Below, one piece after another: positions 23,958 through 30,254 of a DNA stretch of 30,254 nt; positions within the stretch are counted from its first letter, which is position 1, and each line of letters starts with the position of its first letter. The notes beneath the pieces were generated by a model. The model had not been told where the DNA came from and did no database searches. It worked only from the letters and a program-made list of their open reading frames with translations. The DNA comes from a virus. The translations under genes and the position numbers were made by a program. The DNA lies in the IMG/VR virus record IMGVR_UViG_3300031884_000097, positions 1 through 30,254 of that record. The stretch is one strand, 5' to 3'.

Positions 23958-25028
23958 TTAGATTACGGCGGGCGAAGTGCCCGGAACGTTAGGCCACGCA
24001 GCGCCGGTGATGCCTGTGATCTGAGCGCCAGATGAGGGTTTCGCGCAGACGAGGTCGGCTGCCGAAATGAGAACACCGATGTCAGAAATCTGACCAACTG
24101 GAATCTGGCTTTCGAAGCCAGAGAACGTCATTGGTGCATATTCAGACATATACAAGCCGGTGTAACGTGAGTTCACCACGATGCAAGTGCCGAGTGGGCA
24201 GAATGGATCGGGGAAGATTGGTGTATCGAGAACGCGGATAGCGCGGAAACCAGCGTTTACGGCATCGTCCTTCTCGTAAATTGACCGAGGCTTCGTTGTG
24301 AACATTTCGAGTGACATGAAGTCAGACATGAGTTCTGCCCAGTTAGCTGGGTTCATCACTGCATAGTCAGGGGCTTCACCACCTGCGCCTGATTGGATAC
24401 GGGTCAATAATTGAGCCATACCAACGCGGGTTGTAGCTGCCGCACCGGTATTCGTAATCAGCTGACCTGACCAGAACGAGCCGGGAGTACGCGAAATGCC
24501 GCCGTATGAAGGAACGTTTGTACCATCATCATAGGCTTGTGTCAGTGAATCCCACACCTGCGTGTTGGCGTAGTTGTTTGAATAAAGAGCCTGTGCGTAG
24601 GCTTGTTTAATCACAACAGCTGCGTCTGACATCACTGCGCGGAGTTTCGGAATAACAACTTCAGATGACTGAATAATTGCTTCCATTCCGAAGAAGCCAA
24701 CAGGAACCATACCGAGCTTGAGCGAGAACTGAGCGTTCTGGATCGCGGCCTGATCTGTAGGCATCGGGAAGTCGCCAGCGAATGAGCCCCAGTTGAAGGA
24801 GACGAAAGACGACCCTTGCACTGGAACTGTGATCTGGCTGACACCGCCTCGCGCAGCTTTGGCGTTCGACATGAACAAGCTGAGAAGAGGATGTGATTGA
24901 TAAATCTGTACATAGACGGAAGGCAAGAAAGCACGCCGCGTAAGGGCGGCGAGCTGTGCGCCAAGCGCGCCTGAAGGGGTAATACCACTTCCGGTCAGCG
25001 TGGCTACTGGTGCGGTTGGTAGAGCCAT
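23958..25028 (-). CDS. Major capsid (coat) protein
   Basis: This 356-residue protein begins MALPTAPVATLTGSGITPSG, with AAAGGA before the ATG. Its position directly after a scaffold-like gene, its size, and segments such as FVSFNWGSFAGDFPMPTDQA, VVIKQAYAQALYSNN and a C-terminal QISDIGVLISAADLVCAKPS fit an HK97-fold coat protein. The region YAVMNPANWAELMSDFMSLE resembles the A-domain part where many coat proteins have (V/M)-x-N-P-x-x-W. No cleaved N-terminal prohead domain or protease gene is present, consistent with a separate scaffold. Codon use looks more biased than in neighbours, as expected for the most abundant virion protein (impression, not counted). Confidence 0.85.
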   Translation of the reverse strand: MALPTAPVATLTGSGITPSGALGAQLAALTRRAFLPSVYVQIYQSHPLLSLFMSNAKAARGGVSQITVPVQGSSFVSFNWGSFAGDFPMPTDQAAIQNAQFSLKLGMVPVGFFGMEAIIQSSEVVIPKLRAVMSDAAVVIKQAYAQALYSNNYANTQVWDSLTQAYDDGTNVPSYGGISRTPGSFWSGQLITNTGAAATTRVGMAQLLTRIQSGAGGEAPDYAVMNPANWAELMSDFMSLEMFTTKPRSIYEKDDAVNAGFRAIRVLDTPIFPDPFCPLGTCIVVNSRYTGLYMSEYAPMTFSGFESQIPVGQISDIGVLISAADLVCAKPSSGAQITGITGAAWPNVPGTSPAVI

Positions 25029-25044
25029 TGGTTACATCCTTTAA

Positions 25045-25632
25045 TTACGCTGCATTACCGAATGTGTCTCTAACGTACTTATCAGGGTCAGAAACAAACT
25101 CAGTAAGTTGTGAATCCATGTAGCCCATTGGGTCACGGTGGAGTTCAACAAGTGCATCATTGCGGTTTTTGGACCCGAACAAGTCGAGGTCTTGCGGAGC
25201 CCAAGTTGGACCTGCAACCTTTGCTGGCGGAGCCTTGCTGGCAACATAAGCGGCAGCGGCTTCAGCATCTGAATAGTTACCCGTAGCTTTCATGCGATCG
25301 ATCATCTGATTGAAGCCTTCTTCAGTCAGATTATAGTCACGCCGAGCTTTCTCGAGTTGCTCTTCAAGTTTTAACTTTACGCGCTCGTCTTCAGCAACGC
25401 GTTTCTCCTCAAGACGCTCTTCGAGAAGTTTTTCATACTTCTCTTCCATTTGCTTGAGTTTATTTAAATGTGGCTCAACAATCGGGGAAACAACGTCCTC
25501 GGTTGTCCTAATGTCATTCCATTTTGCCTTAGCGGCTTGCTGGATTTTCTTACCAACTTCGCCGTCATTCCAGAGAGCGTCAACAAGCTCTTTGGAACGG
25601 TATAAAGCGATTTGATCGGGGGTCATTGACAT
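25045..25632 (-). CDS. Scaffold-like head assembly protein (195 aa)
   Basis: The protein begins MSMTPDQIALYRSKELVDAL. Residues about 55-105 form a strongly charged coiled coil (KLKQMEEKYEKLLEERLEEK). This is followed by EEGFNQMIDRMKATGNYSDA, a motif familiar from phage scaffold proteins, and an Ala/Pro-rich linker. The C-terminus has DPMGYMDSQLTEFVSDPDKY. The gene lies 16 bases before the coat gene, the standard place for a scaffold. It starts three bases after the upstream stop without a well-placed ribosome-binding site, so it is probably translationally coupled. The second Met (25626) could also serve as start. Confidence 0.8.
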   Translation of the reverse strand: MSMTPDQIALYRSKELVDALWNDGEVGKKIQQAAKAKWNDIRTTEDVVSPIVEPHLNKLKQMEEKYEKLLEERLEEKRVAEDERVKLKLEEQLEKARRDYNLTEEGFNQMIDRMKATGNYSDAEAAAAYVASKAPPAKVAGPTWAPQDLDLFGSKNRNDALVELHRDPMGYMDSQLTEFVSDPDKYVRDTFGNAA

Positions 25633-25635
25633 GGA

Positions 25636-25854
25636 TTATTCGCGTCCCTTTGGAGCTGTTGAACCATTTTTACCTTTGCCGCGTGAAGCGTCAGTGCCAA
25701 CATGCTCAAGGCTGTTGATATGGTTCGTGCCGTCTGAAGGAAGGCCGGATTTGCGAGCGCCGATGCCCATAACAGGGAAATCGACATAGTGCATGATTTT
25801 GTCGTCTTCTTTAACGTCATTAACGTAAGCGACTGGAACTTTACCCTGTGGCAT
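25636..25854 (-). CDS. Hypothetical head-region protein (72 aa)
   Basis: The protein begins MPQGKVPVAYVNDVKEDDKI, with AGGAG six bases before the ATG. The N-terminal half predicts short strands (DKIMHYVDFPVMGIGARKSG) and the C-terminal half is polar and Lys/Gly rich (GTDASRGKGKNGSTAPKGRE). I recognise no family. The position between a Pro/Gly/Met-rich protein and the scaffold suggests a head-assembly or internal protein. Confidence 0.65.
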   Translation of the reverse strand: MPQGKVPVAYVNDVKEDDKIMHYVDFPVMGIGARKSGLPSDGTNHINSLEHVGTDASRGKGKNGSTAPKGRE

Positions 25855-25863
25855 ATTCTTCTC

Positions 25864-26262
25864 CTATGCGCCCATTGGCGGAGTTGGTGGGGGTGGGGCT
25901 CCTGCTCCACCCGGCATCATACCAGCCATATTAGGCTGAGTCTTAGCTGCTCGTGCTAATTCCATTAGCTGCTGAATGGCTCCCATTTGGTCGCCAGCTC
26001 CACCACCCTCTTTTTCCAAGTGCTTGCCAATATCGGCAACAGCTTTCAAAACAGCTTGGTGAAGTGCTGAACCCATTGGTAGCTGGGGGAGTGCTTTTTG
26101 AAGCGACTCAAGACCCACTTTAAGAGCTGCCATTCCTTGCTGACCAGAACCGGCCATTGGACCGGGCATAGTGGCCGGACCTGCACCACCGATGGGTGGT
26201 GTTGCACCTGGAAGACCGGGGGCAGGTGGATTGCCGGGCATTGGCATGGGCGCTATAGCCAT
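25864..26262 (-). CDS. Pro/Gly/Met-rich head-region protein (132 aa)
   Basis: Both ends are low complexity: MAIAPMPMPGNPPAPGLPGA at the start and GMMPGGAGAPPPPTPPMGA at the end. A helical core lies between them at about residues 44-110 (AALKVGLESLQKALPQLPMG, AVLKAVADIGKHLEKEGGGA). Short proteins with this layout (disordered Pro/Gly arms around an amphipathic helix pair) are common just before the scaffold gene in podovirus-like phages. The function is not established. The ribosome-binding site is weak (AAAGAG...ATT before the ATG). Confidence 0.68.
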   Translation of the reverse strand: MAIAPMPMPGNPPAPGLPGATPPIGGAGPATMPGPMAGSGQQGMAALKVGLESLQKALPQLPMGSALHQAVLKAVADIGKHLEKEGGGAGDQMGAIQQLMELARAAKTQPNMAGMMPGGAGAPPPPTPPMGA

Positions 26263-26289
26263 AATCTCTACTCTTTAATTAAGAGAAAC

Positions 26290-26331
26290 TTACTTGCGCT
26301 TTACGCGACGTTTTGCAGAACGATAAGCCAT
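26290..26331 (-). CDS. Mini-ORF encoding a 13-residue basic peptide
   Basis: Translation gives MAYRSAKRRVKRK and a TAA stop. AAAGGA lies about eight bases before the ATG. Seven of 13 residues are Lys or Arg. It sits 27 bases before the next gene. It could be a genuine micro-protein (for example DNA- or RNA-binding) or a leader peptide that couples translation into the head operon. The frame is too short for coding statistics, so this is a candidate. Confidence 0.45.
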   Translation of the reverse strand: MAYRSAKRRVKRK

Positions 26332-26356
26332 TTTCAAAATCCTTTAGAATGTAGAA

Positions 26357-26382
26357 AGACGGGGACCAGTAAGCCCCCGTCT
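26357..26382 (-). terminator. Hairpin between two mini-ORFs (weak terminator or attenuator candidate)
   Basis: AGACGGGG (26357-26364) pairs perfectly with CCCCGTCT (26375-26382) around a 10-base loop. On the minus strand it is followed by TTTCTAC, only a short U tract. Its place, after the promoter and the first mini-ORF but before the head genes, fits partial termination or an RNA-stability element. Confidence 0.45.
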
Positions 26383-26393
26383 CTCAAATAGTC

Positions 26394-26459
26394 TTACTTA
26401 CGCATACCGCGCTTGTGGGACTTTTTACCGCGCTTTTCGCATGTGTCGTTAAAAGTCAT
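26394..26459 (-). CDS. Mini-ORF encoding a 21-residue basic peptide
   Basis: Translation gives MTFNDTCEKRGKKSHKRGM and then RK and a TAA stop. AGGAG lies six to seven bases before the ATG, a near-ideal ribosome-binding site, which is the main reason to believe it. It carries eight Lys/Arg residues, one His and one Cys. It is the first frame after the minus promoter, about 50 bases from the predicted transcription start. The C-terminus resembles that of the 13-residue peptide (xRK followed by TAA). It may be a small nucleic-acid-binding virion peptide or a translated leader. Confidence 0.5.
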   Translation of the reverse strand: MTFNDTCEKRGKKSHKRGMRK

Positions 26460-26514
26460 TTTAAACTCCTATTGCTGGGAACGTCGAGAGAGCTTACCAT
26501 CTCAACACCACAAA

Positions 26515-26544
26515 AGATTACGTTGTATATTGAACGCTTGTCAA
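26515..26544 (-). promoter_or_regulatory. Sigma70-type promoter for the head operon
   Basis: On the minus strand a consensus -35 box TTGACA (26544-26539) is followed after 18 bases by TAATCT (26520-26515), a weak -10. It lies about 55 bases before the first mini-ORF and overlaps the plus promoter of the portal gene. Confidence 0.5.
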
Positions 26545-26552
26545 TATATAAA
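26523..26552 (+). promoter_or_regulatory. Sigma70-type promoter for the portal gene
   Basis: TTGTAT (26523-26528), an 18-base spacer and TATAAA (26547-26552) form a reasonable promoter. The start of transcription would be near 26560, leaving a short leader before the portal ATG at 26595. It interleaves with the minus promoter, so the two polymerases cannot bind at the same time. Confidence 0.5.
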
Positions 26553-26594
26553 TCTGAAAAGTTGTGCGTTATCAAAACGATAGGATGGGATGAC

Positions 26595-28373
26595 ATGCAC
26601 ATACCAAAAAGAGACCTTGAATCATTCGCCCGAAATCTAGCGAATATTTGCATGTCTTCTAGGCAAGCCAGACAAAATCGTGGCGCATTTTTCGAGACTT
26701 ACGCAAATTCTGGATCAGCCGATGCGTCAGCTCCGGCGATGTTTAATAAGACTTACGCCTCGCTCGATGATCTTGAGTCGCTGCTTTTTTCACCCGTCTC
26801 TTTACGCTTTGCGATCACAGACCCCGACATTCCAAACATCGTCAATGAATCAAAAGGTCGTGTCGCGGCGGCGCGAATCAGAAAGATTTGCCGGCAGACT
26901 GATTCGGACAATTTGATTTCGCAAGCCGTTGGTATTGCCTTGCGTAAAGGTCTGGGCCTCACGAAAGCAAATGTCGTCAACAAAGAATTTTCGTGTCAAC
27001 TTGTTCAACCAGAAAACTTCGGTGTTTTGCATGAGAATTACACAAAGCTCGATGCAGACATGGAAGCCTTCAACCATCGGATGCTGATTTCACCTGCTCA
27101 ATTCCGCAACCTTGTAAGAGGTCGCCCTGATGAGTCAGACCTGAAAGAACGCGCCAAAGCCTATATGCAAAGCTCAAAAGGCAGTCTGTCGGATGCTTCT
27201 GGCACAGCCATGAATATCGTCACTGGCGGTCTTTATCCTTTCCAAGCAGGTGGTGCGGGTTTGCCAAATCAAAGCCGTGGTATTGTTGACTGGATGTCAC
27301 AGCCTCGCGCCAGCGTCGATCCAGCTGTTGAGTCCTCGATGCTGGAGATGGATGAACTCTGGGTCTGGGATGATGCCCGTGGCGATTGGGCGACATTTCA
27401 GATCATCGGGGATAACATCCTCATCAACGGCAAATATCAGATAACCAGTGCTTTTTCATATAATACGCACACCAAGCAGACTGACGACGTTCTTAGGGGT
27501 AGTCACCCTTTCAACATGTTCTGCGCCAACCCCGTACCTGATTATTTCTGGGGTGCGTCTGAAATCACCCGTCTTGTCCTGCTTCAGGAAGCCATCAATT
27601 CGCGCATCACAGGCATCAATAAGATGCTTCGCAAACAAGAAGAACCTGCAACCAAATTTGTGGGCTCGACAGGTGTCAACCAGCAAGCCTTATCCCGCTT
27701 TAACAAGCCGGGCGGGTATTGGACTGATTCAAACCCAAACGCCAAGATCGAGCGTGACAACGTCCAAATCCCTCAAGCTCTCTGGGAATCGCTGCACGAA
27801 TATGAGCGTATGTTTGACGAGATGATGGGCTTACCGCCCATCGCCAAAGGTCAGGGCGAGGCAGGTGTTAGATCAGCCCAGCACGCTGAAACACTTGTGC
27901 GCATGTTCTCACCACGCTTTAAGGACCGTGCCCTCTTGATCGAGCGTGACGTTGAAAAATTCGGTGCACTTATGCTCGATCTCGCCCGCGCACACGTCGA
28001 CAATAAGATGATCGCGTGGGTGCCAAAAGAGGCAGCGGGTTTTGAAGATTCATCAGCTCCCGGTGAGGAAAAGATTTTAATCCCACCTGCCAAAGGTCTT
28101 GTGCCCGTCACATTTACCTTTGCTGATCTACCTGATGACGTCTCGCTCACTGTTGATTCACACTCTTCATCACCAGCGTTCTCACAAGACGCCAAAGAGC
28201 TTGCCTTCAACTTGCAACGCATCGGCGCTATGTCACCAGCCGAGTTGGTGGACAAGGTCGATGTCAGCGATCCAGACGAACTTCGCGCTGGTATTATGCG
28301 CCGCGAAATCGCTCGCGCCGAAGCAGCGGAAAAAGAGCAAGAACTTAAAGCTCAAACACATAAGAAAAAATAA
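26595..28373 (+). CDS. Portal protein (only gene on the plus strand)
   Basis: The frame is open from 26415, but I start at the ATG at 26595 (MHIPKRDLESFARNLANICM). It has AGGATGGGA just before it and lies downstream of a promoter. The 592-residue length fits a portal. Recognisable parts are PFNMFCANPVPDYFWGASEI, then LVLLQEAINSRITGINKMLR with KQEEP (about residues 330-355), the typical portal stem and clip region. Later come GQGEAGVRSAQHAETLVRMF and FKDRALLIERDVEKFGALML, which I know from podovirus-type portals. The C-terminus is Glu/Lys rich. It forms the dodecameric DNA channel and docks the terminase. Its strand is opposite to every other gene here, and its stop codon lies inside the shared terminator. 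Confidence 0.88.
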   Translation: MHIPKRDLESFARNLANICMSSRQARQNRGAFFETYANSGSADASAPAMFNKTYASLDDLESLLFSPVSLRFAITDPDIPNIVNESKGRVAAARIRKICRQTDSDNLISQAVGIALRKGLGLTKANVVNKEFSCQLVQPENFGVLHENYTKLDADMEAFNHRMLISPAQFRNLVRGRPDESDLKERAKAYMQSSKGSLSDASGTAMNIVTGGLYPFQAGGAGLPNQSRGIVDWMSQPRASVDPAVESSMLEMDELWVWDDARGDWATFQIIGDNILINGKYQITSAFSYNTHTKQTDDVLRGSHPFNMFCANPVPDYFWGASEITRLVLLQEAINSRITGINKMLRKQEEPATKFVGSTGVNQQALSRFNKPGGYWTDSNPNAKIERDNVQIPQALWESLHEYERMFDEMMGLPPIAKGQGEAGVRSAQHAETLVRMFSPRFKDRALLIERDVEKFGALMLDLARAHVDNKMIAWVPKEAAGFEDSSAPGEEKILIPPAKGLVPVTFTFADLPDDVSLTVDSHSSSPAFSQDAKELAFNLQRIGAMSPAELVDKVDVSDPDELRAGIMRREIARAEAAEKEQELKAQTHKKK

Positions 28374-28397
28374 GGGGCTCAGAGCCCCTTATTTTTT
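28365..28397. terminator. Bidirectional terminator between convergent genes
   Basis: AAAAAATAAGGGGCTC (28365-28380) and its exact reverse complement (28382-28397) flank one base. The hairpin has a GC core and an A tract on one side and a T tract on the other, so it works for both strands. The TAA stops of the portal gene (28371-28373) and of the zinc-ribbon gene (28389-28391) are both part of the stem. Confidence 0.92.
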
Positions 28398-28970
28398 ACC
28401 TGTTGGTTCGGTTCTCATAACCCGTAAAGGCGATTGCCCGTTCTTGACTTCGGGTAGTTGAATAGATCCGGGGTTGAGAGCTGTGCTGCGGAAAGCCCCC
28501 GCAATGGCGCGACGCCCAAGAGCTTGCGCTTGTTTTGAGCTGATACCTGCGGCACGCAGACCGCCGCCACCAAAATAATTATCGGCAAGGGTTTGCTGCT
28601 GGCCCGGCAATTTTGGTGCAACACTTTCGCCGTGACGGATGTTATCTTTCAGATCCGTCATCTTATAATCTTCCATCACAATACGCGCTGTTTCATCAAC
28701 GGCCTTGACGACAACCTTGTTTCCGATCTGTCCGGGGGCGTGACCCTCCTCGATCATGCGCTGCAAATTCGCCATCTGCTGTTTGAGCGAAGCTAATTCC
28801 TGTTTAGCGATACAGGCTTTGCTTGGGCATGAAGGATCTTTGATTGGAATGGCTTTATAAGTGCGGCTGTATTCATGCCCACACAATTCGCATTTATAGC
28901 GAATTTTATATTTGGTGGGTTCTAAGAAATTGTCCGACTTATTCATGTCGATCCCCAATGTCACGGTCAT
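28389..28970 (-). CDS. Zinc-ribbon protein (193 aa)
   Basis: I start at the ATG at 28970, one base after the stop of the upstream gene. A second in-frame ATG at 28946 (MNKSDNFLEPTKYKIRYKCE) has GGGG before it and is also possible. Residues about 26-52 carry CELCGHEYSRTYKAIPIKDP and CPSKAC, i.e. Cx2C ... Cx4C, a zinc ribbon. A short coiled coil follows (AKQELASLKQQMANLQRMIE). The rest is polar, with DETARIVMEDYKMTDLKDNI and a GGGGLRAAG segment. I know related proteins near terminase and portal genes in other phages, without a proven role. DNA or terminase interaction is plausible. Confidence 0.75.
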   Translation of the reverse strand: MTVTLGIDMNKSDNFLEPTKYKIRYKCELCGHEYSRTYKAIPIKDPSCPSKACIAKQELASLKQQMANLQRMIEEGHAPGQIGNKVVVKAVDETARIVMEDYKMTDLKDNIRHGESVAPKLPGQQQTLADNYFGGGGLRAAGISSKQAQALGRRAIAGAFRSTALNPGSIQLPEVKNGQSPLRVMRTEPTGKK

Positions 28971-28971
28971 C

Positions 28972-29316
28972 TTACTCTTCCATCTTTCTGTAGCCAATAG
29001 GTTCAAAATCTATTTTTTGACCGCCGGCATTGTGACGCGCCCAATAAGCATTATACACCCACTTCACATTAGCCGCGTCATAAGCGCGTGTGATGCGCCA
29101 TGTGGCAGGCACCATTGTTGTTCCGTTCATAGTCAACCACACGGGCTGCCCATCATAAGGAAAAGCGGAATTGACTTCTGGAAGTGGATCAAATTTCAGC
29201 GAATTATCTTCAACTGGGTCAGCCTCCATAAGATCAGAGACTGGCGCATCGATCACATCTTCTTTTGCTTTAAAGCGAACGTCTGAGCGTCTCACAGTCC
29301 GTACTCCGTCTGCCAT
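28972..29316 (-). CDS. Hypothetical protein downstream of terminase (114 aa)
   Basis: The protein begins MADGVRTVRRSDVRFKAKED. GAGGAG lies about nine bases before the ATG, which overlaps the end of the terminase gene by 25 bases. The N-terminal 40 residues are charged. Residues about 55-114 look like a small beta-rich fold (PVWLTMNGTTMVPATWRITR, VKWVYNAYWARHNAG). I recognise no family. Coupling to the terminase suggests a packaging or head-completion role. Confidence 0.68.
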   Translation of the reverse strand: MADGVRTVRRSDVRFKAKEDVIDAPVSDLMEADPVEDNSLKFDPLPEVNSAFPYDGQPVWLTMNGTTMVPATWRITRAYDAANVKWVYNAYWARHNAGGQKIDFEPIGYRKMEE

Positions 29317-30254
29317 GTTGCGGGCTCCTCTTCGTTGTCGGCTTGCTCTTGCATCGTCTTTAAATAATTAAAAACGATACGATTAACTGTTGTTGCGACA
29401 GTTGGTTTCTCGCCGCGTTGCGCAGATGAGACCGCTTCATAGGTCAACCCCTGCGCCATCAGGTCTTTCTGCGTCCAGTCTTTCCATGCACGCACCGCAA
29501 AGGCCATCGCAAAAACGCGGTCGTCCTTACAATTTTCATCGCGTGATTCAGGTGCACCGATATTGCCGTCTTCAACAACAACCAACGACATCTCGTGCAA
29601 CAGGGCTTTCGATTTGATCTCAAGCTCACGCGACACATAGCATCCACGCAGCTGGTGCATCAGCACAGATTTTGTCGACCAGTTCGTTGCAAAGCCCAGC
29701 ACATAACCTGCGCCCATTGAGTCCGGTCGTTTGTATAGATACATGCGAGCGTGCGCGGCAGCGTCTTCCCACCCACGCGCTTTCACACGTTCGGCATTAC
29801 TCTCAAGTGATAGTAACTGGCGTAAATGATCGAACTCTCCAAGCACCAACGCGCCGGGGCCGCCGATCTCAGGGTTCACCAAGCAATCCACATAAGCAGA
29901 TGACAAATGAAAAAGAACCCAAGCCGCGTGCTTTGCTTCCACATCCGCTGTACAATATTCCGCAACTTGTACAACTCGATCAGCATAACATCTCCATACG
30001 GAAATGACATGATGATCTTTGTGGTCGTTTCGGCCATACGCCGGGTCCATTCCGATAACATATTTGCCACCTTCAACAGGCTCTTCCCACACCTTCAATT
30101 CAATATCATCAGGTGAGTCAACGCCGGGCTTTAACTCATACATTCTGAAATTAAAGAAGTCGCCATCAACCTCATAACGATAGGCTCTGTAGCGTACATT
30201 ATCTTCTTCAATTTTCTTAATATCAGCTGTAATGACACGGGTCTGAAAGAACGA
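29292..30254 (-). CDS. terL: Terminase large subunit, C-terminal (nuclease) part
   Basis: The frame is open from the stop at 29292 to the right edge, so 320 residues are seen and the N-terminal ATPase lies outside the window. The first internal Met is at 30143, but the codons before it read cleanly (SFFQTRVITADIKKIEEDNV). The RNase-H-fold nuclease signature is visible: KYVIGMDPAYGRNDHKDHHV, with the first catalytic Asp at about residue 70 of the visible part. VNPEIGGPGALVL follows with a second acidic residue, and then ENCKDDRVFAMAFAVRAWKD with the third Asp pair. These three blocks are standard in TerL. The protein translocates DNA into the prohead through the portal and cuts concatemers. 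It probably heads the transcript that includes the next two genes. Confidence 0.88.
   Translation of the reverse strand, partial: SFFQTRVITADIKKIEEDNVRYRAYRYEVDGDFFNFRMYELKPGVDSPDDIELKVWEEPVEGGKYVIGMDPAYGRNDHKDHHVISVWRCYADRVVQVAEYCTADVEAKHAAWVLFHLSSAYVDCLVNPEIGGPGALVLGEFDHLRQLLSLESNAERVKARGWEDAAAHARMYLYKRPDSMGAGYVLGFATNWSTKSVLMHQLRGCYVSRELEIKSKALLHEMSLVVVEDGNIGAPESRDENCKDDRVFAMAFAVRAWKDWTQKDLMAQGLTYEAVSSAQRGEKPTVATTVNRIVFNYLKTMQEQADNEEEPATWQTEYGL

Noticed and set aside
26415-26594. N-terminal extension of the portal frame
   Set aside because: The extension runs through the divergent promoters and overlaps the mini-ORF start region, and its sequence looks non-coding. The ATG at 26595 has a good ribosome-binding site.
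27851-28255. Minus-strand open frame opposite the portal gene
   Set aside because: It is antisense to conserved portal sequence, has no ribosome-binding site and carries no motif.
1-30254. tRNA or rRNA genes, integrase and attachment sites
   Set aside because: I found no cloverleaf-like sequence ending in CCA with a TTCGA-type arm, and no integrase or recombinase product among the frames.

Overview
The window is part of a double-stranded DNA tailed-phage or prophage genome. It carries a nearly complete virion-morphogenesis region, read almost entirely on the minus strand. Terminase, portal, scaffold and coat genes are followed by connector, tail-hub and ejection-type proteins. I see no tail sheath, tail tube or classical tape-measure gene, so the particle is most likely a short-tailed podovirus-like virion. 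I cannot name the host. Base composition is moderate, ribosome-binding sites are strong and bacterial, and no host, integrase, tRNA or plasmid gene is visible. An alphaproteobacterial or other Gram-negative host would fit but is not shown.

Layout in transcription order, from the right edge leftward. The packaging end holds the C-terminal part of the large terminase (29292-30254), an unknown protein and a zinc-ribbon protein. Next comes an island on the opposite strand: the portal gene (26595-28373, +). It has its own promoter-like sequence at its 5' side and a perfect-stem bidirectional terminator at its 3' side. Divergent from it, a minus promoter leads into two very small basic ORFs (21 and 13 codons) separated by a hairpin. 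The head operon follows: two small proteins, a scaffold-like coiled-coil protein, the coat protein and a GxGY-repeat protein, ended by a terminator.

The second half of the late region begins with a gp4-like connector candidate, two small proteins and a large tail-hub protein. The hub protein is probably related to the P22 gp10 family and carries an insert of about 380 residues made of GxGY repeats. Next are two small conserved phage proteins and a GNAT acetyltransferase. Three large low-complexity or coiled-coil proteins and a protein with a lytic-transglycosylase-like domain follow. These four look like DNA-ejection (internal virion) proteins.

The left 9 kb is a tightly packed tail-fibre operon. 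It contains a small membrane protein, a 1018-residue repetitive fibre, a glycine-rich tip protein, a cupin, a jelly-roll-type receptor-binding candidate and a run of small fibre or accessory proteins. One fibre protein runs off the left edge.

Genes are coupled by TAATG or ATGA overlaps, or by junctions in which the stop codon runs directly into the Shine-Dalgarno (TAAGAGG or TAAGGTG). The features most worth a second look are the inverted portal cassette, the mini-ORF leader with its hairpin, the GxGY repeat family shared by head, hub and fibre genes, in-frame recombinogenic repeats in the fibre and ejection genes, and the cupin within the fibre operon.
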